From contig WTJO01000225.1 of the NCBI GenBank assembly GCA_011524805.1, forward strand, positions 1-5,170: a DNA stretch of 5,170 nucleotides, in the 5' to 3' direction. Numbering within the stretch: the first letter of the stretch is position 1; the number at the start of each line of letters is the position of its first letter. The DNA comes from Alphaproteobacteria bacterium. Lineage in GTDB: Bacteria; Pseudomonadota; Alphaproteobacteria; Puniceispirillales; Puniceispirillaceae. Positions 1-5,170 of this stretch are shown piece after piece. A program made the position numbers and the translations under genes. Below the pieces are notes generated by a model that was given only the letters and a program-made list of their open reading frames with translations, made no database searches and was not told the DNA's origin.

Positions 1-279
1 GGCGGCGAGACTGCTATTCCGCCAGGCGCCTTTGTTCAGGTCAGCTTTACAGGCCGGCAATTGATTAATGTGATTGAACTGCCAGAAGAAGCGCTGGTGG
101 GCAGTAATCTGGTGTTTGTTGCCAGAAATGGACGCGCTAGCCAGCGCATTGTCGAGGTTGTGCATCGCGCCGCAGGCCGCATCTGGGTAACAGGTGATAT
201 TGCAGAAAAAGAGCAGGTTATATCAACACGTCTGCCCGGTATCGGAAACGGGTTGCGTGTGCGGATTGCCAGCAAATAG
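1..279 (+). CDS. RND efflux periplasmic adaptor (membrane fusion protein), C-terminal fragment
   Basis: This is the last 92 codons of a gene that begins upstream of the window; the frame is open from base 1 to a TAG stop at 277-279. Adaptors of this HlyD/AcrA-like class are anchored at the inner membrane and bridge an RND permease to an outer-membrane channel. The visible part looks like the end of the beta-barrel domain (PPGAFVQVSFTG, a typical 'G-x-x-V-x-V' strand) followed by the membrane-proximal domain. That domain runs from the LPEEALVG turn through VFVARNGRASQRIVEV and IWVTGDIAEKEQVI to a final GNGLRVRI strand, the order usual for the family. The permease gene follows after 15 bp, which supports the assignment. 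A TTG at 61 could be read as a start but lies inside a conserved strand, so the gene is better seen as 5'-truncated by the window. The substrate is unknown. The class is fairly secure from the fold pattern plus context, although only about a quarter of the protein is seen. Confidence 0.85.
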   Translation, partial: GGETAIPPGAFVQVSFTGRQLINVIELPEEALVGSNLVFVARNGRASQRIVEVVHRAAGRIWVTGDIAEKEQVISTRLPGIGNGLRVRIASK

Positions 280-294
280 AAAAGTATCTAACTG

Positions 295-3200
295 ATGTTT
301 AGTAGCGCTATCGAATTTTTTGCCCGTCATCGCACAGCCGCCAATATCCTTATGATATTGATGCTGGTGGTTGGCATTGCATCGGCAGACAGGCTAAACA
401 AACAGTTTTTCCCTGATGTTGATGTTGAAATCATCGCGGTGAGTGTCAACTGGTCAGGCGCGACCGCAGAAGATGTTGACAGTAATATTGTGCAGCCACT
501 TGAGCCTGAATTACGCACAATCGCAAATGTAAAAAAGGTAATGTCGTCTTCATTTGAAGGCAATGCGGTTGTTCAGGTTGAATTTACATTTGGCGCTGAT
601 ATGCAAAAGGCGCTTGCCGATGTAGAGGCAGCTGTGGGACAGGTTGATTTTCCGCCTGATGCAGAAGCACCGAAAGTCATTAAGGCAGAATTTTATGACA
701 CCGTGTCGCGAATAGTCATTTCAGGCCCGTTCCCGCTTAGCTCGCTTCGCTATCATGCCAAAACTGTAAAAGAAGATTTGCTTCAGCGCGGGGTGGACAA
801 AGTAGAATTTTCAGGTCTGCCAGATGAAGAAATCAGAATTGAGATTAAAGAAGCAGAACTGGCACGTCTCGGTCTGACATTGCAGGATATATCGCGCGCC
901 ATTGCCAGCAGTTCTGTCGATGTGCCTGCTGGCCGCTTTGCAGATGGTGCCTTGCGGGTAAGATCACTCGGTTTGCGGAAAACGGCGGCAGAATATCATG
1001 ATGTGAATATTCTGGTGCGGGCAGATGGCAGTTCTGTGACGCTTGGCGATGTAGCCACTCTGACAGATACCTATGAGACACCAGCAACATTATTGCGCCG
1101 TAATGGCGAGCCTGCGGTTGAAATTCATATCCAGCGTGGCCGCACCAGCGACTCTCTGGAAACAAACCGGCTTGTCCAGAGCTATGTTGAAGAAAAATCA
1201 AATATCCTGCCGCAGGGCATGAAGATAGAACAGCATGATGTGGCTGCTATTCTTATCTCCGAGCGTATCAATCTGATGATTGAAAATGGCGGAACAGGCC
1301 TGTTGCTTGTTGTGCTGGTGCTATTTCTATTTTTGCCGATGCGGATTGCTTTCTGGGTGGCGGCCGGCATTCCCATTGCGTTTCTGGCAACATTCGGTGT
1401 GATGCTTGGCTCTGGCCAGTCGATCAATATGATCTCGCTATTCGGGCTGATTATGGCATTGGGCATTGTGGTTGATGATGCGATTGTTATTGGTGAGCAT
1501 GCAGAATATTTGCGCAAAAAACGCAATTTGCATATTCAGGATGCGGCTATTCTGGCGGCAAAGCGGATGGGGCCACCGGTATTATCTGCGATGCTGACCA
1601 CGGTGGCGGCCTTTCTGCCGCTATTCACCATCAAGGGCATTATCGGGGTGATCATCTCGGCGATTCCGGCGGTTGTGTGTGCGGTGCTGGTTGCCAGCCT
1701 GATTGAATGTTTCTTTATCCTGCCTGCCCATCTGGCGCATTATGGTCATTCTGGTAGCAAAAAGAAAAATATACTGGCACGCGGGTTTGACCTGTTCAGG
1801 CAGAAATTTGACGCTGGCTTTGATTTTGTCAAAGACAGGGTGTTTGGCGTTCTGGTCAGGGCTGCTTATCAATATAGATATGTGACCTTTGCCTTTGCTG
1901 TCGGGCTGTTGATGACAGCGGTTGGCATGATGACCAGCAACAGGGTCGGCTTTGTATTTTTCTCGGCACCAGAAGCAGACAGGGTATTTGCCAACGTGCG
2001 GATGGTGGCTGGGTCTACCAGAAGCCAGACCGACATGATGCTGGTTGAGATGGAACGGGCACTGGCTGAGACCGAAAACAGCCTGACAGACGGTCAGGGC
2101 GGGCTGGTAAAGCTGTCCTATAGTGCGCTGGGTACCAACGTATCGGCAGGAGAAGATGGCACCCCGTCAGGTGGTTCGAATGATCTGAGGGCGGGGATTG
2201 TTATTGAGCTTATCACAGCAGACCAGCGTTCTGTCAGGGTTCAGGATTTTGTCGATAGCTATAAATCGATGATTATTCCGCAGGCAGGGGTTGAGCGGCT
2301 GACAGTTAGAGCGCCAACAGGCGGGCCGCCCGGCCGAGAGCTTGATATCCGTATTCTGGGGGATGAGCTTGGCACCCTGAAAGCATCAGCACAGGATATT
2401 ATCCAGATTGCCAATGCCTTGCCCGGCACCTCCGATATTGAGGAGAATCTGGATTATGGTGCTGAAGAGCGGATTATCAGATTGTCCGAATTAGGACGCT
2501 CGCTAGGCTTTAGCGTTCAGTCAATCGGCGCACAGGTGCGTGCCGCGCTGGACGGGGCGGTGGTGACACGGTTCCCGCGCGGCGATGAGGTGGTAACTGT
2601 GCGTCTGTCCCTGCCAGAAAACGAGATTGCAACAGATTCACTGCGTCAGCTAAAGCTGATTACACCAACTGGCCAGTATATCGCGCTTGGCGAGGTGGCT
2701 ACAGTTGAAAACAGGCTTGGCTTTTCGATTGTCCGCCGACAGGACGGCTTCAGAGAGGTCGCTATTCAGGGTGAGCTTGATGATGATGTGATTAACACCT
2801 CTCAGGCAGTTGAGGCACTTACCTCTGGCGCATTTGGCGAATATGTCCGTGATAATAACCTCAGATACAGATTTGACGGGCGCGATCAGGAGCAAGGTGA
2901 AGCCTTTGCCGATATGGCTACTGGCGGAATGCTGGCGCTGGTCTCTATCTATGTTATTCTGGCATGGGTGTTTGCCAGCTGGGCACGTCCCTTTGCCGTG
3001 ATGATTATGATCCCCTTTGGTCTGATAGGCGCGGTGGTTGGCCATTATGTTATGGGGCTAAATCTGAATATTCTATCCATGTTTGCGCTTGTGGCACTGT
3101 CAGGTATTGTGGTGAATAACTCGATTATTCTGGTAGCGACAATTGAGCGGCGGCGCGCCGAACTAGAAGAAAATGAAACAGAAGAAGATGCTGTGGTGCA

Positions 3201-3462
3201 GGGTACGATTGACAGGCTAAGACCGGTTTTATTGACTTCAATGACAACCATAGGCGGGCTGTCAACGCTTATGTTTGAAACATCGCTTCAGGCGCAATTC
3301 CTAATTCCAATGGCGACAACCATTGTCTTCGGGCTGGCGGTAACCACTGCACTGGTGCTGTTTCTTGTACCTGCAACATTGGGTATAAGCCGTGATCTGG
3401 GCATGATTGTTTCTGCCATATGGCGCGGTATCAAATCCTTCTTCCGGCTGGTGGCGGCCTAA
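295..3462 (+). CDS. RND family efflux permease (AcrB/HAE1-like inner-membrane transporter)
   Basis: Proton-driven inner-membrane exporter of the AcrB/MexB superfamily, expected to work as a trimer with the adaptor encoded just upstream. At 1055 residues it is full length. TM1 is at about 15-31. The first periplasmic porter/docking loop is about 32-325 and includes the family motif WSGATAEDV at 53-61. TM2-TM6 lie at about 333-478, with the TM4 proton-relay motif LGIVVDDAIVIGE containing Asp394 and Asp395. TM7 is near 528-546, and the second periplasmic loop is about 550-870. TM8-TM12 span about 873-1031, with TM10 reading SGIVVNNSIILV. The cytoplasmic-side RLRPVLLTS motif is at 974-982. TM10 has Asn941 where AcrB has Lys940; many divergent RND permeases also have Asn there. 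The ATG at 295 has no clear Shine-Dalgarno, but an in-frame TAA at 289-291 excludes a start further upstream. The adaptor stop is 15 bp upstream and rlmE starts 1 bp downstream. No outer-membrane factor gene is seen, and the exported compound cannot be inferred. Confidence 0.95.
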   Translation: MFSSAIEFFARHRTAANILMILMLVVGIASADRLNKQFFPDVDVEIIAVSVNWSGATAEDVDSNIVQPLEPELRTIANVKKVMSSSFEGNAVVQVEFTFGADMQKALADVEAAVGQVDFPPDAEAPKVIKAEFYDTVSRIVISGPFPLSSLRYHAKTVKEDLLQRGVDKVEFSGLPDEEIRIEIKEAELARLGLTLQDISRAIASSSVDVPAGRFADGALRVRSLGLRKTAAEYHDVNILVRADGSSVTLGDVATLTDTYETPATLLRRNGEPAVEIHIQRGRTSDSLETNRLVQSYVEEKSNILPQGMKIEQHDVAAILISERINLMIENGGTGLLLVVLVLFLFLPMRIAFWVAAGIPIAFLATFGVMLGSGQSINMISLFGLIMALGIVVDDAIVIGEHAEYLRKKRNLHIQDAAILAAKRMGPPVLSAMLTTVAAFLPLFTIKGIIGVIISAIPAVVCAVLVASLIECFFILPAHLAHYGHSGSKKKNILARGFDLFRQKFDAGFDFVKDRVFGVLVRAAYQYRYVTFAFAVGLLMTAVGMMTSNRVGFVFFSAPEADRVFANVRMVAGSTRSQTDMMLVEMERALAETENSLTDGQGGLVKLSYSALGTNVSAGEDGTPSGGSNDLRAGIVIELITADQRSVRVQDFVDSYKSMIIPQAGVERLTVRAPTGGPPGRELDIRILGDELGTLKASAQDIIQIANALPGTSDIEENLDYGAEERIIRLSELGRSLGFSVQSIGAQVRAALDGAVVTRFPRGDEVVTVRLSLPENEIATDSLRQLKLITPTGQYIALGEVATVENRLGFSIVRRQDGFREVAIQGELDDDVINTSQAVEALTSGAFGEYVRDNNLRYRFDGRDQEQGEAFADMATGGMLALVSIYVILAWVFASWARPFAVMIMIPFGLIGAVVGHYVMGLNLNILSMFALVALSGIVVNNSIILVATIERRRAELEENETEEDAVVQGTIDRLRPVLLTSMTTIGGLSTLMFETSLQAQFLIPMATTIVFGLAVTTALVLFLVPATLGISRDLGMIVSAIWRGIKSFFRLVAA

Positions 3463-3463
3463 T

Positions 3464-4225
3464 ATGGTTGGGGCAGGTTCCAGAGGCGGTCCACCGCGCA
3501 AAAAGGGAAGCTCGGGGCGTTCCTACAGGGCCAAGACAGGCCTGACTATCCAGCCGAAAAATATGCGTGGCAGAAAGCCGTCATCAAATAGATGGCTTAC
3601 CAGACAGCTTAATGACCCGTTTGTTGCAGAAGCGCAAAAGCGCGGCTACCGCTCACGTGCGGCTCTAAAGCTGGAACAGATGGATGATAAGCATAAATTC
3701 CTGCGCCCACATGCGGCGGTGGTTGATCTGGGCTGTGCGCCCGGCGGCTGGCTACAGGTTGTCTCAAGGCGATGCAAGCTGGATGCCGGCAAGGCTAAGC
3801 TGGTTGGTATTGACTTGCTGGCGACCGATCCTGTGGCCGGTGCGCAGATTTTCGAAGGTGATATTACGGACGAGACAAGCCTTGATATGATCACTAGTGC
3901 TATTGGCGGCAAGGCAGATATTGTGCTGTCCGATATGGCTGCGGCGACCACTGGCCACCGCCAGACAGATCATTTGCGCACCATGGCACTGCTTGAGATT
4001 GCGCTTGATTTTGCAGAAGATGTGCTGACACAAGGCGGCACCTTTCTTGCCAAAGCCTTCAGAGGCGGGGCAGATGGCGACTTTATGACCTCTCTTAACC
4101 AGCGATTTGAAAAAGTGCGCTATCTGAAGCCGGCGGCAAGCCGTGCTGAATCAGTTGAAACCTATCTTCTAGCAACTGGATATAGACGACCCGAAGATGC
4201 ACCAGACGAACAGGGTCTGATATAG
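3464..4225 (+). CDS. rlmE: 23S rRNA (uridine-2'-O)-methyltransferase RlmE (FtsJ/RrmJ)
   Basis: SAM-dependent enzyme that, in E. coli, 2'-O-methylates U2552 in the A-loop of 23S rRNA on the assembling 50S subunit. The 253-residue protein has the Rossmann SAM motif DLGCAPGGW at 88-96. The whole K-D-K-E catalytic tetrad is present: Lys69 (RSRAALKLEQ), Asp157 (LSDMAAATTG), Lys197 (FLAKAFRGG) and Glu232 (RAESVETYLLATG). RWLTRQLNDPFVAEAQKRGYRS (43-64, given here only to place the domain start) matches the start of the E. coli enzyme. About 40 basic, Gly/Ser-rich residues precede it, an extension I associate with alphaproteobacterial RlmE. I chose ATG 3464, one base after the permease TAA, with a weak GGTGG at 3450-3454 as ribosome-binding site. 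An in-frame ATG at 3407 lies inside the permease gene and would add 19 unrelated-looking residues. An ATG at residue 34 would also keep the catalytic domain. Expression is probably coupled to the upstream efflux genes. Confidence 0.96.
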   Translation: MVGAGSRGGPPRKKGSSGRSYRAKTGLTIQPKNMRGRKPSSNRWLTRQLNDPFVAEAQKRGYRSRAALKLEQMDDKHKFLRPHAAVVDLGCAPGGWLQVVSRRCKLDAGKAKLVGIDLLATDPVAGAQIFEGDITDETSLDMITSAIGGKADIVLSDMAAATTGHRQTDHLRTMALLEIALDFAEDVLTQGGTFLAKAFRGGADGDFMTSLNQRFEKVRYLKPAASRAESVETYLLATGYRRPEDAPDEQGLI

Positions 4226-4276
4226 CGGCTAAGCGGCATCTTATCCTGACAGGCAGGGCTGTCCAATAGGGCAGGC

Positions 4277-4302
4277 ACTGAAAACATATCTGGTGTTTTT
4301 GT
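4277..4302 (+). terminator. possible weak terminator or A/T-rich hairpin after rlmE
   Basis: AAAACA at 4281-4286 is the exact reverse complement of TGTTTT at 4294-4299, with a seven-base loop. The stem can be extended outward by a G-T pair and the pairs 4278-4301 and 4277-4302 if T4279 is bulged. The 3' arm carries a run of five T. It lies about 50 bp after the rlmE stop, where a terminator would be expected. However, the stem is A/T-rich and has no G/C-rich core, so it is a poor intrinsic terminator and may be chance. Confidence 0.25.
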
Positions 4303-4303
4303 C

Positions 4304-4314
4304 TGATATATGCT
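4304..4314 (+). promoter_or_regulatory. candidate promoter -10 region for guaB
   Basis: TGATATATGCT offers an extended -10 reading (TG, one base, then TATATG at 4307-4312) or alternatively TATGCT at 4309-4314; each hexamer matches four of six positions of TATAAT. No convincing -35 hexamer is found at the normal spacing. If used, transcription would start near 4319-4321 and give guaB a leader of roughly 95 nt. This is the best candidate by eye in the 189-bp gap, and it is weak. Confidence 0.25.
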
Positions 4315-4348
4315 AGTGTCCGACGTCATCAGATTATCCCTCTTTCCA

Positions 4349-4364
4349 CCGCTTTTTGAGGCGG
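4349..4364 (+). other. small G/C hairpin in the putative guaB leader
   Basis: CCGC at 4349-4352 pairs with GCGG at 4361-4364, and T4353 can form a wobble with G4360, leaving a TTTTGA loop. Flanking bases (TTTCC before, GGAAG after) allow a further imperfect extension. There is no downstream T-run, so it does not look like a terminator. It may be leader structure or chance. Confidence 0.2.
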
Positions 4365-4372
4365 GAAGTTTG

Positions 4373-4389
4373 TGTGAGGTCAGCTCACA
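4373..4389 (+). promoter_or_regulatory. perfect 6-bp inverted repeat upstream of guaB (possible operator or leader hairpin)
   Basis: TGTGAG and CTCACA form a perfect 6-bp inverted repeat around the five-base centre GTCAG, ending 25 bp before the guaB ATG and 8 bp before its ribosome-binding site. It could be a dyad operator or a short hairpin in the mRNA leader. It resembles the CRP/FNR-type half-site TGTGA...TCACA, but the half-sites are 7 bases apart rather than the canonical 6. Function is not shown by the sequence. Confidence 0.35.
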
Positions 4390-4397
4390 GAAAATCT

Positions 4398-4402
4398 AAG
4401 GA
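4398..4402 (+). promoter_or_regulatory. guaB ribosome-binding site
   Basis: AAGGA lies 12 bases before ATG 4415, a little further than ideal. An in-frame TAA at 4397-4399 overlaps it, so no start codon upstream is possible and ATG 4415 is the first available start. Confidence 0.6.
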
Positions 4403-4414
4403 CGTAACCACGCG

Positions 4415-5170
4415 ATGACAGATAATTCTTCAAAAATCAAAGATGCGCTTACATTTGATGATGTGCTACTAGAACCCGGCTATTCATCGGTGCTACCTGC
4501 GGATGTTGATATTACCAGCCAGCTTACCCGCGCCATCTCGCTAAAAATGCCGCTTGTTTCAGCGGCGATGGACACGGTTACAGAACAGCGGCTGGCCATC
4601 GCCATGGCACAGGCTGGCGGTATCGGGGTTATCCATAAAAATTTCACCATCGAAGAACAGGCGCGCGAAGTCGCCGCAGTAAAGCGCTATGAAGCAGGCA
4701 TGGTGGTAAATCCCTATACAATCGCACCGGATAAATCACTGGGCGAGGCGATTGAGTTGATGCGCCATCACAAGATAAGCGGTGTGCCTGTGGTTGAAGA
4801 TAATGGCACGCTGGTTGGTATTCTGACCAATCGTGATGTGCGCTTTGCAACAGATATGACGCAGAAGATTGCTGAGTTGATGACATCACCGGTGGTAACC
4901 GTCACGCAAAGCACTTCTGCCGAGCAGGCGCGACAGCTTCTGCATAAACACAAAATCGAAAAGCTGGTAGTGGTAGATGAGCAGAATTGCTGTGTCGGGC
5001 TGATAACCGTAAAAGATATGGATAAGGCAGAACATTTCCCGCTTGCCTCAAAAGATGAGGGGGGCAGACTGCTTGTTGCCGCCGCCACAGGTGCAGGTGC
5101 TGACGGCATTGAACGCGCAGAGGCGTTGATTGCGGCTGGTGTAGATGTGATTGTGGTAGATACTGCACAT
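4415..5170 (+). CDS. guaB: IMP dehydrogenase GuaB, N-terminal half (cut by the window end)
   Basis: Cytosolic NAD-dependent enzyme that oxidises IMP to XMP, the committed step of GMP synthesis. The 252 codons present run open to the last base; the family is usually near 490 residues, so about half is visible. Conserved blocks are TFDDVLLEPGYS (13-24), PLVSAAMDTVTE (46-57) and GGIGVIHKN (68-76), all from the first part of the catalytic TIM barrel. The inserted Bateman module follows, with CBS1 at about 96-147 (ending GILTNRDVRF) and CBS2 at about 153-207 (ending GLITVKDMDK). The barrel then resumes with VAAATG (221-226) and the nucleotide-site stretch VDVIVVDTAH at the window edge. The catalytic cysteine loop and the mobile flap lie beyond the window and cannot be checked. 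The gene follows rlmE by 189 bp with its own leader. The two CBS domains suggest allosteric control by purine nucleotides, as known for bacterial IMPDHs. Confidence 0.97.
   Translation, partial: MTDNSSKIKDALTFDDVLLEPGYSSVLPADVDITSQLTRAISLKMPLVSAAMDTVTEQRLAIAMAQAGGIGVIHKNFTIEEQAREVAAVKRYEAGMVVNPYTIAPDKSLGEAIELMRHHKISGVPVVEDNGTLVGILTNRDVRFATDMTQKIAELMTSPVVTVTQSTSAEQARQLLHKHKIEKLVVVDEQNCCVGLITVKDMDKAEHFPLASKDEGGRLLVAAATGAGADGIERAEALIAAGVDVIVVDTAH

Noticed and set aside
845..1201. Long minus-strand open frames within the permease gene (845-1201, 1182-1526, 2650-3045) as antisense genes
   Set aside because: They lie wholly inside a conserved plus-strand coding region, give low-complexity or Ser/His/Arg-rich products without recognisable motifs, and have no intergenic context. 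They are shadow frames.
3407..3463. An rlmE start at the upstream in-frame ATG 3407, giving 272 residues
   Set aside because: It lies inside the permease gene, overlaps its last 56 bases, and the 19 added residues (MFLPYGAVSN...) do not look like RlmE. ATG 3464 fits the usual tightly coupled junction.
3646..4033. Frames overlapping rlmE on either strand (3646-3951 -, 3684-3890 +, 3764-4033 -)
   Set aside because: The rlmE frame carries the SAM motif and all four catalytic residues. The others are out-of-frame shadows.
4248..4263. GACAG/CTGTC hairpin after rlmE as an intrinsic terminator
   Set aside because: The stem is only 5 bp and is followed by CAATAGGG rather than a T-run.
4373..4389. 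A canonical CRP binding site
   Set aside because: The consensus needs six bases between TGTGA and TCACA, and here there are seven. Kept only as a generic palindrome.
4644..5168. Minus-strand open frames opposite guaB
   Set aside because: The plus strand here encodes unmistakable IMP dehydrogenase with two CBS domains. The minus-strand products have no recognisable features.
1..5170. Mobile element, CRISPR array, toxin-antitoxin pair, tRNA or rRNA gene, or other novel system
   Set aside because: No terminal repeats, transposase, spaced direct repeats, RNA gene pattern or unexplained open frame was found. Coding regions fill almost the whole window with well-known families.

Overview
The window is an ordinary, densely packed chromosomal stretch with every gene on the + strand. 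It most likely comes from an alphaproteobacterium of moderate G+C, perhaps a marine lineage; the exact clade is not decided by the sequence. The clues are the RlmE protein, with its basic N-terminal extension and alphaproteobacterial-looking catalytic loop, and the order rlmE then guaB, which I recall from many alphaproteobacterial genomes. This placement is inference.

Layout: positions 1-279 are the 3' end of a periplasmic adaptor (membrane fusion protein) gene of an RND efflux system. Positions 295-3462 are a complete RND inner-membrane permease of 1055 residues. Positions 3464-4225 are rlmE (ftsJ/rrmJ), encoding the 23S rRNA 2'-O-ribose methyltransferase, starting one base after the permease stop. 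Positions 4226-4414 are a 189-bp intergenic region with three small inverted repeats and a weak promoter candidate. Positions 4415-5170 are the 5' part of guaB (IMP dehydrogenase), cut by the window edge before its catalytic cysteine loop.

The adaptor and permease should act together as an inner-membrane/periplasm export unit; no outer-membrane channel gene is in view and the substrate cannot be told from sequence. The spacing suggests that adaptor, permease and rlmE are co-transcribed. guaB appears to have its own leader and promoter. Its protein makes XMP from IMP, the first committed step to GMP.

I looked for an undescribed system on both strands and found none. There is no CRISPR array, mobile element, tRNA or rRNA gene, or orphan gene. 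The points worth a second look are modest: a near-perfect 17-bp palindrome ahead of guaB, the Asn-for-Lys change in the permease proton relay, and the tight coupling of an rRNA methyltransferase to an efflux operon.
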